A stretch of 64,000 nucleotides of DNA from Lunularia cruciata (taxonomy: Eukaryota; Streptophyta; Marchantiopsida; Lunulariales; Lunulariaceae), in the NCBI GenBank assembly GCA_948567375.1, contig OX419757.1:63612001-63676000 (forward strand), read 5' to 3'. Each line of letters begins with the position of its first letter. Within the stretch, counting starts at the first letter, position 1. Positions 32,261 through 43,559 of this stretch are shown piece after piece. The translations under genes and the position numbers were made by a program. The notes beneath the pieces were generated by a model. That model ran no database searches, was not told where the DNA came from, and saw only the letters and a list, made by a program, of their open reading frames with translations.

Positions 32261-35260
32261 ATGGCGTATATGGCTGTGGAAGTCATTGCGCTCTTGTCGG
32301 TGACATTCCTTTCTTACTTGTGGATATATAGATGGCAGCAGCGAAACCGAATCGGCCCGAAGAGTTGGCCTCTTCTGGTTGTTTCTTGGAGTTCTCCACA
32401 AATTATCGCAGGTTTCATGACTGGATCACCGACTACATGAAAACTCATCCAACAGGCACGCTCACCATGGAACTTATGGGTCGCACTGTGTACTTTGTTG
32501 CAAACGCTGAGAACCTCGAGTATATGCTCAAAACCAACTGGACTAATTACCTAAAGGTACGGTTGTCGAGTTCTATCTCAAGAGAAAATCATCACCAGAA
32601 AGTACTTGACAATGACAATATGCCAGGGACAACGCCAGAAAACCAAATTCTCATAAATTAGTGAATTGGTCTAGAATAGGTGCGGGGAAGCACCTGATTT
32701 CACCGTGGTCTGACGGGAAGGCCTTTTCCAGTTTTCCAACAGAAATTGCTGCAAATCTAGTGTTCTAGTCTATCTGATGAATGCTTAATAAGTGACGGTC
32801 ACCGTCGGGAATGAGGGTGAGGTTCTTCATGTAGACATATTTGGGACCTCTCTTTAAATCATAGGTTCGTTATCTTCATGTCATTTGGCTCTTGAAATTT
32901 ATACCGCAGACAGGAGTGTTATAGTACTTCCTATATTTTGGCAATCCTATTCCGAGAAATTGAAACCTGTAGTTCTGATTGAGCAACAACTACTATCAAT
33001 CATAATTTTGTGTTCCTGAGTGCCGACAAAGTATGAGGAGCAGGACTATCCTGCTGTAGTTTTAAGAATCATTCGAACATTATATTTATCTCCCTTGATT
33101 TTGGAATTATTGGAATTTGGAATTATTGCAGGGAGCTTTATTACATGAAACCGCAAATGTATTTCTTGGAGATGGCATATTTGTCATAGATGGCGAGAGG
33201 TGGAAACTTATCAGGAAGCTTGCTAGCCTGGAGTTTAGCTCTCGGAAGCTCCGCGATTTCAGCTCAGTTGTGTACGGCGCTGACGCAGTTAAACTGGCAA
33301 ACATTCTCGGAGCGGTCGCTGACGCCGGGAAGACAGTGGATCTGCAAGTTAGTCATACTCCCAATACTGGATGGTGCATCTTGGGTCTCAACTTTATCCG
33401 TGGAAAATTATTTTAGGCTTTAGCTGAACCAGCACCTCGTAGAAACATGTATCCCACCAAATTGACTGTGCACTTTTTTGATATTTGCAGGACCTTCTCC
33501 TGCGTATGACCATGGACTCCTACAGCAAAATTGGATTCGGTGTGGACACTTCTACACTGCGACCTGACCTTCCGCGAGTCAAATTCGTCGACGCTTTCCA
33601 TGGAATTGGTAATTTATTACAGCACAGGCAGGTCGGTCCAGTTTGGAAGATCAAACGAGCTCTTAGTATAGGGTCGGAGAGGGATGTGGGCAGATTTCGG
33701 AGGGAAATCGATGATTACATTTTTAACATTATCAACACCCGAAGAGTCGAAATCGAAAGTCTCAAGTCGAGGGGACAGCCAGTGGTCAGTTTACACCTCC
33801 ACTCTCACCGTTCAGAAAAACCTACAGCTGTTCAGGTTTAAAAGACCAAATACCTGAGCTGCACATTTGCTAATTTTCTTGACAAGACAGCCATTCTTCC
33901 AGCGGGATGTTGTCGACCGGATGGACGGTTTTCCTTATCTTACTTTGGAACGTCTAGCGGTCATGAGTACCACTAGACGTTCATCTGTAAATATAGTTTT
34001 AGCTAAACTTACATTGGATGGATAATTGACAGGAGGAAGACTTGCTGTCAAGGTTCATGCAACACAAAGACGATGAAGGGAATATTTTATCAGACAACTG
34101 GCTGAGGGATGTCGTGATCAATTTTCTTCTTGCTGGACGTGACACAACAGCAGGCACACTTGCTTGGTTCATCTACTGCGTGATGGACAGGCCTGATATA
34201 ACAGAGAAATGTTTGGAAGAGATGGACAAAGTTCTGGATTCTTCGGCTGATGAAACAGTTTCCAGCTTCGTGGAGCGTCTCACTTATGACAACATAAAAG
34301 ATATGCATTACCTACATGCCACCATAACTGAAACTCTCCGACTTTATCCCTCGGTTTCGAACGTAAGTTTGGATTACGTATTACTCCTTTTAGAGTCGGA
34401 GTTCATGATCTAGTTCCTAGATATCACACGAAGGAAATCTAGTGACATGTATATATGCTTCAAATCGGATGTGTCCTTGAGTAAATAGAAGGCCTCTACC
34501 ATATTCGCTCATATGCCAATTACGATACCAATCTCAGGAGTTGCCTACAAATGTTCTAACAGATATGCTGATATTTAACACCTGAATGCAGGATGCGAAA
34601 TTCTCCACGAAAGATGATGTTATGCCTGATGGTACTGTCATCAAAGCCCAATGTAACGTCAATTACCATCCGTACTCTATGGGGCGATTGATATCCTTAT
34701 GGGGTCCTGATGCTGAAGAGTTCCGGCCAGAAAGGTGGTTGCAAGACGGGGTTTTCCAACCAGAATCCCCCTTCAAATTCTCAGCCTTTCAGGTACATCA
34801 TCGCCACTCATGGTACTTCGCTTACATATATGCTCAGGTCTCGTTGTCTTCTCTCAAAGGATGAACTTTTCGGATCATGCATAAGTTGACAAATAGACTA
34901 AAAGTTCCCTGTCGATGAGAAAAATAAATTCTCCGCCCTGGAACTTGTGGATCAAAACAGAAGACAATAAACAACTTCTTTTATGTAGTACATGTTTGTC
35001 CCCTACTGCCTGAACACGTAATGTCTACAACAGTCAGGGTTCAGCATCGATGTTGACATGTGCAGGCGGGTCCAAGGATATGTTTGGGAATACAAACAGC
35101 CTATATTCAAATGAAAATTACGGCTGCAATCCTGATACTCTTTTTTGAGTTCCAGTTAGAGCCTGGTTTTCAGGTTCAGTACACTGTGAGTATGATACTC
35201 ACCTTACTCATGAAAACAGGCATTAAAGTCAACGTATCTCGACGACATTTTGCTCAGTAG
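32261..35260 (+). CDS. Cytochrome P450, CYP704-like (six exons, one frameshift in exon 1)
   Basis: Exons by GT-AG and homology: 32261-32556, 33132-33347, 33491-33784, 34033-34362, 34592-34792, 35066-35260, all junctions in phase 0. The protein would be about 511 residues, normal for the family. It opens with a membrane anchor (VIALLSVTFLSYLWIY) and GPKSWP. Later come WITDYMKTHPTGTL, FLGDGIFVIDGERWK, the I-helix AGRDTT, K-helix ETLR, FRPERW and the haem loop FQAGPRICLG with the Cys ligand. CYP704 members are fatty-acid omega-hydroxylases of the endoplasmic reticulum, and CYP704B acts in sporopollenin precursor synthesis. That role here is inference. Exon 1 is 296 bp and changes frame near 32376 (WPLL to CFLEF), as if one base were missing: sequencing error or a young pseudogene. 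All other motifs are intact. An in-frame upstream ATG (32015) adds residues unlike the family, so 32261 is preferred. Confidence 0.8.
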
Positions 35261-36338
35261 ACAGACCAATAGTTCCACATACTTGTATAGGTGCTGGATA
35301 TGAATCCAAATTGTGGAGGATCATGTTACTCATGAGAAGGCTTGATTTTCAGTAAATTACTGCAGTCACTGTGTACATGCTCTTCTGTCGTCCTGCAACC
35401 CTGTGGGCTGCAACGCTGTAGATAGTCTATTCCACAGAAACTCAGATGATTATCTTTGTAAGTCATGCTTGACTTCCTGTTAACTACTGAAAAATCCGAG
35501 TTATTCAACTCTTCAGTTCTGTATAAAGTACTCAAGATCTGTGCCGTCAGAGATATCTCAGATGACACAGATCTTCAATTATTTATATATCATATTTGTA
35601 AGTACCTGCTCGACCATTGCTACTCAACAGCAGGAGTCTATAAATAAACTCTTTACATTTTGCTGTGAGGTGCTATGAAATAACTCGTGTCAGCAAAATG
35701 GTTTTTGATTTCTAAGTGCCCTTCGGATATGCACTTCATGAGTGAGTCAGGTACATAACATGAGAATTTCTTCTCGACAAATTTGATGTGCATATATCCA
35801 TCTGACTATCTGTATCAGGTGGCAACGTTTATGACCAAGAACAGATGGCCGCGTTTATGACCAAACGCTTTATGTACTTAAAACAATCAGATGGCAACTT
35901 TTATGACTAAGAACGTTATGTACTGACAGTCAAATCATTATGCGGTCCCTACAGCTACGCCAGTCCTATGCCTGAGAGTATGGTGGACAGAAGGCCACTT
36001 CACATGGCTCAGTGATGTCCGGCAGTATTGCCGTACGTTAGCCTTCTAAGCACTGACAGAAAGAGTATCTTTAGGTGTCCATGGGAGTGCAAAGGTCCGG
36101 GCAATAAACTTGGCTGTATGTCACACATATAAATACACCTTAAATGACAGGTCACTTTGGATTATTAATTGGTGCTAACAGGTAACCAGTTTTCCTACTA
36201 GGGTATGACAAGTAAGGAGTTCCGGACTTGCAAATGTCCATATCTTTTGCCTCTCACTCTCGTTTTGAATAGAAAAAAGTTCATTGGATTCAGCTTTCAA
36301 TCCTCTTTCATATATTCAAGATAGATTTTTGTGATCTC
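35261..36338. other. Region downstream of the P450
   Basis: A possible poly(A) signal AATAAA lies at 35643-35648, about 385 bp after the stop. The block at 35818-35940 has diverged copies of a motif like AGATGGCAACTTTTATGAC and recurs beyond the Harbinger element. No gene is seen. Confidence 0.45.
35818..35940 (+). repeat. Tandem-like repeat flanking the Harbinger element, left copy
   Basis: Three diverged units (GTGGCAACGTTTATGACC, AGATGGCCGCGTTTATGACC, AGATGGCAACTTTTATGAC) lie here. Two of the units recur at 51612-51712 in the same orientation, on the far side of the Harbinger and gypsy D insertions. Confidence 0.7.
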
Positions 36339-37672
36339 ATGTTTTTCTGGTTGATGGAGTCTAAAACAGAAAATCTCTTGGAGTTAGCCACATTGTTGAT
36401 GGGAGAAACATTTTATGAAGAGAAAGATATTACACAAGAGTTCTGGAGCTGGTTCTTGATGGCAAATAATTTTTTTTTGCTATCTCAAAGAGAAATACCA
36501 AGAGACTTCTGGGTGATACCAAGACAAAACACATGGTGGGAGATTGTTCACAAGCAAGTATGGTCAATGGATTTAGACTTTCTAAACAATCATATGAGAA
36601 CCAGGTATCAAATGTCATATCAGAGTTTTAAGAAATTGGTTGATGAGATTGAACCACATATGCACACTATGTCTGAATGGCTATGTGCTAGAAAAAGAGT
36701 GGAGTTAGAAAAATGTGTAGCTATAATTTTACTTAGATTTGTACACAATTCACCATTGAGAACTCTTAGTGATCTGTATTGTCTTGGTGAATTGACTGTA
36801 GTGAAGTACACTATAATTATAGTCAAGATACTAACAAATAAAGACAAAATATACTCTAAATATACATCAGATGGCCTACAGTAGCAGAATGTATTGAGAG
36901 TATGTCAAAGTTTGCACTGTCAAAGTTTGCACAGATCTGTGGAATTCCACAAATCATTGGTTGTATAGATGGTACACATATCAAATTGAGAACTAAACCA
37001 ACTATGAGATTTTATCCTAGACACTATAGGAATAGACACTCATATTACTCTGTTCTGCTACAAGGCATTTGTGATGCGGATCTTTGGTTTGGGACTTGTA
37101 TTGTACAATACTTGGATCTACTTAGGATGTTGCACATTTACAACAGTCCAACTTATATCAGGCAATGGAATCAGGGACAACTCTCACTCAATCAACACTC
37201 ATTTTGCCATAAGAAAACCATATGATACAAGTGATTCCACCATTGATCCTTGGAGATACAGCCTATCCATTACATCAATGGTTGTTGAAACATTGGCGTC
37301 GACATTCATATCAAGGAGAACCTATGCAAAATGTATTTGATAACCATACATCAAAAGCACGTGCACGTGTGGAGAATGCATTTGGTCAATTGAAAGGTAG
37401 ATGGAGCATATTGAGGGACTGACCAATGGGAAGTTGTTTCAAGAGTGACACTTGCATGTGCAGTACAACACAACTTTGTAATTCAACAAGGAGAACCATT
37501 ACCTACTGACCTCAATGTAGTGGATGAGCTTATGAATAGAGCACATATTTTGCCACTCCCAGGATTTGCAGAAGATAAATGGAGTACAACTAGAGGTGAA
37601 TTAGTAAGAGCAGCTTTGTACAAGCAATTCAAAAGTACTCATGCTCATCTTGATATAGCAAATGTAGTTTGA
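36339..37672 (+). pseudogene. PIF/Harbinger transposase (decayed)
   Basis: The N-terminal part (36339-36884) contains the helix-turn-helix-like MSYQSFKKLVDEI region. The DDE core follows in other frames: first Asp in IIGCIDGTHIKL (36950-36990), second in LGDTAYPLHQW (about 37250-37285), Glu in ARVENAFGQLKGRWSILRD (37355-37420). The C-terminal stretch (37445-37672) ends RAALYKQFKSTHAHLDIANVV. At least three frameshifts make it inactive. A minus-strand partner ORF lies directly downstream, the usual two-gene Harbinger plan. Confidence 0.85.
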
Positions 37673-37692
37673 GAGTGAAGGTATTTACTTAC

Positions 37693-38226
37693 TCAAGATG
37701 GCGGTCCACGTTGGTTGTTTTTCAAGATTTTAAGCTCCATACGTTTCAGTTTAAGCATTTGGCTCATTAAATCCATCTTGTGTTGTTCTTGAACCATCAT
37801 CAAGTCAAATTTATGATCTTCCTGCAAGGATCTCTTCTCATTTACTTCCTTCACTACTTGATTAAATTCAAGCATACAATTTTGTATTCCATCTTCACCT
37901 TCTTTTGATACTCTTCTCTTTTTGTTACGTTGCCCAAAAACACTAGGTTGAGCACAAGCTTTTGTCCTAGGATTGATTGTAGCATGATTACCAATTGTCT
38001 CTAGAGAAGGTGTAGAGACTTGTGGTGTTTCTTTCTCAATATCATATATCAAAATATCCATATATGATTGTTCAGTTTGATTATATGAGATGCTTCCTCA
38101 CTCCCATCAATAGTTTCATCATTCAAGTGTACAAACCCTCTCTCACTAGTTATTGAATTGTTAATACCACCATCACATGCTCCTAGAATGCCTTGTTCTT
38201 TGGGTGAACCACCTCTAATTCTGTGT
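37693..38226 (-). pseudogene. Harbinger second ORF (trihelix/SANT-like), C-terminal part
   Basis: The coding frame at 38061-37693 has the basic stretch RNKKRRVSKEGED and a Lys/Glu/Met-rich coiled-coil-like end. The N-terminal part lies at 50544-51105, beyond gypsy D, which is inserted in this ORF. The partner protein of Harbinger elements helps the transposase enter the nucleus and bind ends. Confidence 0.65.
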
Positions 38227-38918
38227 TGTCAGCCGGCCTGTCTCTCACTCAGGATGAACCTCTGATGGCTATTATGGTAGCGCACCATGGACTAAGAAGG
38301 CAAGGAACCCCAACTCCATCATACTCCTCCAAGGCTAACACTCCAAGACTCAAGACATTACTCACTAGAGAACTTAATGAGAGAGAGATAGTTGCAAATG
38401 AAAGGATGATGAGTACTTCCTCATCCCTTGTTTATATATTTGTGAAATAGTTACCTACCAAAGTTACTAATTACCATAGTAACTCAAGTTACTAGACTAA
38501 AAGTCAAGTAAAGTCAAAAAGTAGAGAGAAATATCCATTCACATGGGCATATTCCTCTAAGCATGTGGTCTTATCTTGACCAAACCACTAAGTCAAGGAT
38601 TCCTTCACATGGGCTATCCTTGGACTAAAGAAGAATCCAAAACAAAAAGGCTTGCGGGTCCAAGAGTTCTCAACTCTTTCCTCAAAGCCAAACACCTAGG
38701 AATAATACCAAGTCAACACACTAAAATCCAAAATAGTGGTGCTTATCTTTTCTACTTCCTCTAAAGTAAGGTCCACTCTATCTTAGCTATGACTAACTTT
38801 AGCTAACCATGGCTAATATAGAACCATCCTTTATCTCTATATAAATAATATCTCTTAAGTACTTGTAATACCAAGCTAAATATTACAATACCACACACAT
38901 GCACAAATGGGTGTTACA
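38227..38918 (-). repeat. 3' LTR of gypsy element D
   Basis: It starts TGTCAGCCGGCC and ends GGGTGTTACA on the + strand. Very few differences from the 5' LTR indicate a recent insertion. Confidence 0.93.
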
Positions 38919-38986
38919 TTTACCCCCGGACTAAGTTTTCACTTTGTCCTCAAAGTGAAGGTCTCTCTATCTTCTATGGTACATCT

Positions 38987-40228
38987 TCAACTTATATGGT
39001 TAATCCTATCAAAGTGTCTTCCTCCCAACTCCTTGAGATCATAGTTGTAATTGCCGCACACCTTCTCCACTATGAAAGGTCCAAAGTACTTAGGCAAAAA
39101 ATTCTTTTGCACTCCCTTGAATCGAATGGAATCAAACAACATTACCCAATCACCTTCTTTGAAAGGCTCCACCTTCTTCTTGCCTTGCCTCTTGTCATAG
39201 CTCTCCTTTTGTTTCCTTTGGGCTTGCTCCACTCGAACCATAGCAACTGCTCTTTCCTCTTCCAACTCCATGAGTTGTTCCTTCCTTGACTTCTCTGCAT
39301 CACCTCCTTGTGCTTTCTTCAATCTCCTATGAATGCTTTGGAAGGTAGGAAGATCAAAGTGAATAGGTAAGGTAGACTCAATACCATACACCAATTGAAA
39401 TGGAGAATATCCGGTGGAAGTCTTCATGGTTGTCCTATACTCCCACAAAACTGCATGAATCCTCTTGTCCCAATGATGTTTAGCCCCCTCCATTTCTGCA
39501 TCTTTGGCCAATATCATGCACAAGGTCTGATTGGTTCTCTCTGCCAAGCCATTGGAATTTGTCTTATAGGATGTAGTTACTCTATGTGTGATAGAGAAAT
39601 GCCGTAGCATGGCTGTAGTAATGCTTCTTGTAAACTCTCCTCCTCTATCAGAAACCAACTCCAAAGGGCATCCAAACCTAGTGATAATGCGTTCATAAAG
39701 AAATCTACCCACTTCATCTTCATTCTTGTCCCTCAATGGTCTAGCCTCAACCCACTTGGTAAGGTAATCAATAACTACCACAATGTACCGATTGTTCCTT
39801 GGGGTTCTATTGAGAGGACCTACAAAATCAATTCCCCACTTCTCAAACGATCCTAGCAATGGAATTGATCTAAGTGGTGGAGTGGATGTAGACTTTCTAG
39901 CAAAAGCTTGACAAACATGACAAGTTTTGCAATAATCAAGACAATCCTTGAAAATCCCTCTCCAATGGTAACCTGCATCTAGAATCTTGAAAGCAGTCAC
40001 CTTTCCTACAAAGTGTCCTCCACATACTAAACCTGCATGAAACTCCTTTAGGAGTAGGATAGACTCTTCCTTACCCACTGCTCTTCGAAGTAGACCATTT
40101 GCTCCTTGGTGTTCCTCCACCATTGTGTAAGGTCTAGATCTTGCTGCAAGGGCCTTCCTCTCACTAGCATGCATCCCTTCTGGATACTTACCTCTTGTCA
40201 CAAAATCCTCAATCTCCTTGTACTCCAT
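38987..40228 (-). pseudogene. Gypsy D integrase
   Basis: A 413-residue open frame. The HHCC finger reads HAGLVCGGHF to CKTCHVC. The catalytic core has WGIDFVGPL, LVSDRGGEF and NGLAERTNQ. The C-terminal part (EGDWVMLFDSIRFKG, FLPKYFGPFIVEKV) is the usual GPY/F-like module. No chromodomain or PHD finger follows. The domain itself is intact, but the pol upstream is broken. Confidence 0.9.
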
Positions 40229-42311
40229 TGTACCTCTTGAGTGACTGAGATTGTCATGAGCTCCTCATCCGGGAAGGAATCATCCACTGGCTCATCTCCA
40301 TCATGATCATAGGCTCTAGATAACAAATCAGCATTTGCATGTTTCTTTCCTGGCCTATCCTCAATGGTGTAGTCATACTCAGACAAGAGTATCATCCACC
40401 TTGCTAGTCTCCCTTCAACATTAGGCTTGTTGAAGATGTACTTCAAAGCCTTGTGATCCGTGACAATGGTGCTTTCCCTCCAATCAAGTAGTGTCTAAAC
40501 TTCTTGAGACCAAAGATCACTGCCAACCCTTCTCTCTCCATGAAAGAGTAGTTCTTCTTTGCTGAAACCATCTGCCTACTAGCATAAGCTATTGGATGAT
40601 CATGCCCATCTTGGTCTAATTGACTAAGAGTGCATCTGTAATACTCCGAGGACAAGAGAAGAGAGAAAACACAGATTGCACACTCAAACAATCGATGCCC
40701 CAAGGGAGCACCTTCTCTTTATTATATAGACAAAGAGGATCTGCGCCAAGGAAGCTCCACCATAGGATTAAGGACACAGATAGGTGACATGTCAGCAAGC
40801 TCCACCCTTGGATTACTTACTTGGATGGGTGAAATGTCTGGTCTAGGTCCTATCTGGTTGGTCAAACAAGCTTTGACCAAAGGGAATCTTTTAGGGAATC
40901 TTCCTGTAGGAATCTCAGAATCATGTGAGTAAGGTACCATTGGAAAGCTCTCGACAAGACAAAGCAAGGGGGAAGGAAGGCCAGCCTTTCCTCTATTGGG
41001 GGGGGGATCTGCACATTTTCAAGGCCTAATTCATCCGTTTAGGCCTCCGAAATTGCCTTCAAAGATTTCAGGCATATTTCAGTTCCTACTCTATTAGTAG
41101 AAGTCCCCTTCTGGTGATACTTCTTTTTGATCTGTTTAGTCCATCATGTGTAACATCCTTCCATATGTTACCAAACCAATTCTCACCTTTAAATCATATG
41201 TCTAGCTATTGGTTCTAAGGTTCTCAAGTCTATTTCAATTTCTGCACTATTAGTAGAAGTACTCTTTTGGTGATACTTCTATCTGATCTATTTCAACCAT
41301 CATGTATAACATCATTCTAGATGTTACCAAATCGAATTTCACATCTATATCATATGGCTAGCTCTTGGTATTACAGCATCCTATAGTTACATTAGAAGCA
41401 TCAATGTAGAGGATGAGGGCTTACTCCAATCAGGTTTAGCAAGAATTGGAGCTACAACAAGGGATTGCTTGAGCTCCTCAAAAGCTTTGAGAGCCTCCTT
41501 GTCCTCCAAAATCACCATGTAATCTACACCCTTCTTCATGTAGATGGTCAATGCATAAGCCTTGTTGGAAAACAAGAAGATGAACCTCCTATAGTATCCA
41601 ACCATCCCCAAGAATTGGCGTAACTTTGTCAAGCTTGAAGGGAATGGAAGGTCTGAGATTTTCCTCACCTTCTCTGGATCAACTGCTATTCCATCCTTGG
41701 AGATGATGTGCCCCAAAAGTAGACCTTGTTCACATCTAAAAATGCACTTCTCTGGGTTGAGTGATGCATTTGCCTCATCCAAGCGTTGCAAGACTTTGAT
41801 TAGGTGCTCAAAGTGCTCCTCCTTGCTCCCTTAGACACAAAAGTCATCAATGAAGTCTCTCACAAAGTTCCCAATGAAAGGTTCAAATACCTTGTTCATG
41901 AACCGTTGGAATGTGGCTGGAGCATTGCAAAGCCTAAGGCATGACCTTGAAAGCATAAGTTCCCCAAGGTGTGGTGAATGTGGTGAGTTGTTGATGCTCT
42001 GATGCAATCTTGATTTGGTTATATCCACTTTAACCATCTCCAAAATTGTACCTCTCATGACCTGCAACCTCCTCCAAGATCTCATCAATGAATGGCAACT
42101 GGTAGTAGTCCTTCTTGGTAACAGCATTGAGCTTCTTGTAATCCACACATACCCGAAGCTTGCCATTCTTTTTCTTCACAATGACAATTGGAGACACCCA
42201 TTCTGAATTCTCTACCTCAAAGATAAATCTAGCCTCCTTGAGCTTATCAATCTCCTCCTTCACAACCAAAGATATTGGTGGGCTTATGCTTTTGGCGGAT
42301 TGGTCTTGCAT
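40200..42311 (-). pseudogene. Gypsy D RT and RNase H (frameshifted, interrupted by a solo LTR)
   Basis: RT begins with VVKEEIDKLKEARFI and WVSPIVIVKKKNGKLRVCVDYKKLN (42311-42030). It continues in other frames with NAPATFQRFMNKVF and FIDDFCV (about 41935-41832), then LGHIISKDGIAVDPEKV and LRQFLGMVGYYRRFI (41791-41387). RNase H (DHPIAYASRQM, FRHYLIGGK, then a frameshift to RWMILLSEYDYTIEDRPGK) lies at 40631-40200. The solo LTR splits RNase H. Confidence 0.85.
40637..41375. repeat. Solo LTR (739 bp)
   Basis: It begins TGTAATACTCC and ends TTGGTATTACA (TG...CA, with 8-bp inverted termini TGTAATAC/GTATTACA) between perfect 5-bp duplications GCATC at 40632-40636 and 41376-41380. It has no coding sequence. 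Its family is not otherwise present in the window. Confidence 0.88.
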
Positions 42312-43559
42312 GTGACTCCACCTCTATCTTGTGCTCCTCCAAGGTGACTTCCTTCAAATCCTTGTAACTAAAAGCAAACACATGGATGAACTTGCGGAAA
42401 ATCTCCTCAAATCTCACCTTCTCCTCCTTGGTAACATTTGGGCCATACTTGAGGGTAGATAATCTTCTCTCTACCTCCTCAAGTGTCAATGGTGATTTGT
42501 TTGGGTCCTTCAAAACCTTTGGCTTAGGTGAAAAATCCATAGCACACAAAGGATACACATCTAAATCAGATTCAGATTCATCCTCCTCCGTGGAAGTCTC
42601 CTCCTCCATCCTTGTGTCCACACCTGAAGCTCCTTCTTCAGAATCTGATTCCCAATAATCAGAAGATGGTGTATCTGAATGTGAAGTGTTGGTGGTGTTA
42701 GTCACAGGAACTGTGACTCTATGGTTTGATGGCCCAATCCTCAAGTACCCTTTGTGCCATCGATTAGTTGTGTGTGCTGCTCTCAACCATGGCCTCCCAA
42801 GAAGTAAGTCATAGCTTGAATCCTTCAAGACTTGGAAAGTCATGAGATTTTGAACTCCCATAACTGAAACTACCACTTTATCCATCATCCCTACTGGTCA
42901 AACTTGTTGCTTGTTTGCCATGCTCACCACAAATGTTGAAGGTCTTGAGGGTATCATACCCAACTTCTTCATCAACCTTTCTGATATGGCATTCACTGAT
43001 GATCCTCCATCAACCAATGCATCCTTGATGTTGTGACCATTCACTCTCACATCAATCTTGGAGGCATATTCACAAGCCTCCCATGGTGTTGGCTTGGCAT
43101 CCACCACCCCCATTGATACTGGAGCTTTTGCCTTCTTCTTCTTGCTCCTTGTAGAACTCAAACCACCTCTAAGTTCCTTCCTCAAGGTAGGGTTCAAAGC
43201 AATCAATTGGCCCACTGTGATGTTAGCCTTATGACTACCAACATCCTCCAACACATTGTAGTTCCATTGTTGCTTTGAGATCAAGAAGTCCTCCATCCCC
43301 AACTTCTTCCTTGGAGTCTTTGTTGTTGATGGTGTTGAGGTGCGAGTGCTCCTAGTAGACATAGGAGTATCCTTGCTTGAAGTAAATCCTTGAGAAGAGT
43401 GAACATCCTTTGCAAAATGAGCTCTCTTCCTCTCTTGTGCTAAAAGCTTCAAATTAAGACTCTTGGAGTTTGAGCACTCTCCCTTCTCATACTTGCTCTC
43501 AACCATATCTATGGATGCTATCTCCTTACCTTTGTTGGGATTAGGAGCCACTTGGGTTT
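42247..43559 (-). pseudogene. Gypsy D gag end and aspartic protease
   Basis: A basic linker (43559-43100) leads to the protease motif ALVDGGSSVNAISE (about 43025-42985) and DLLLGRPWLRAAHTT, with a stop near 42897. The frame is otherwise open to 42247, with an acidic spacer before RT. The active-site motif VDGGSS is a known variant of DTG/DSG in plant gypsy elements. Confidence 0.85.

Noticed and set aside
38987-39060. Chromodomain or PHD finger after the gypsy D integrase
   Set aside because: The frame ends soon after a GPF-type module with no further conserved domain.
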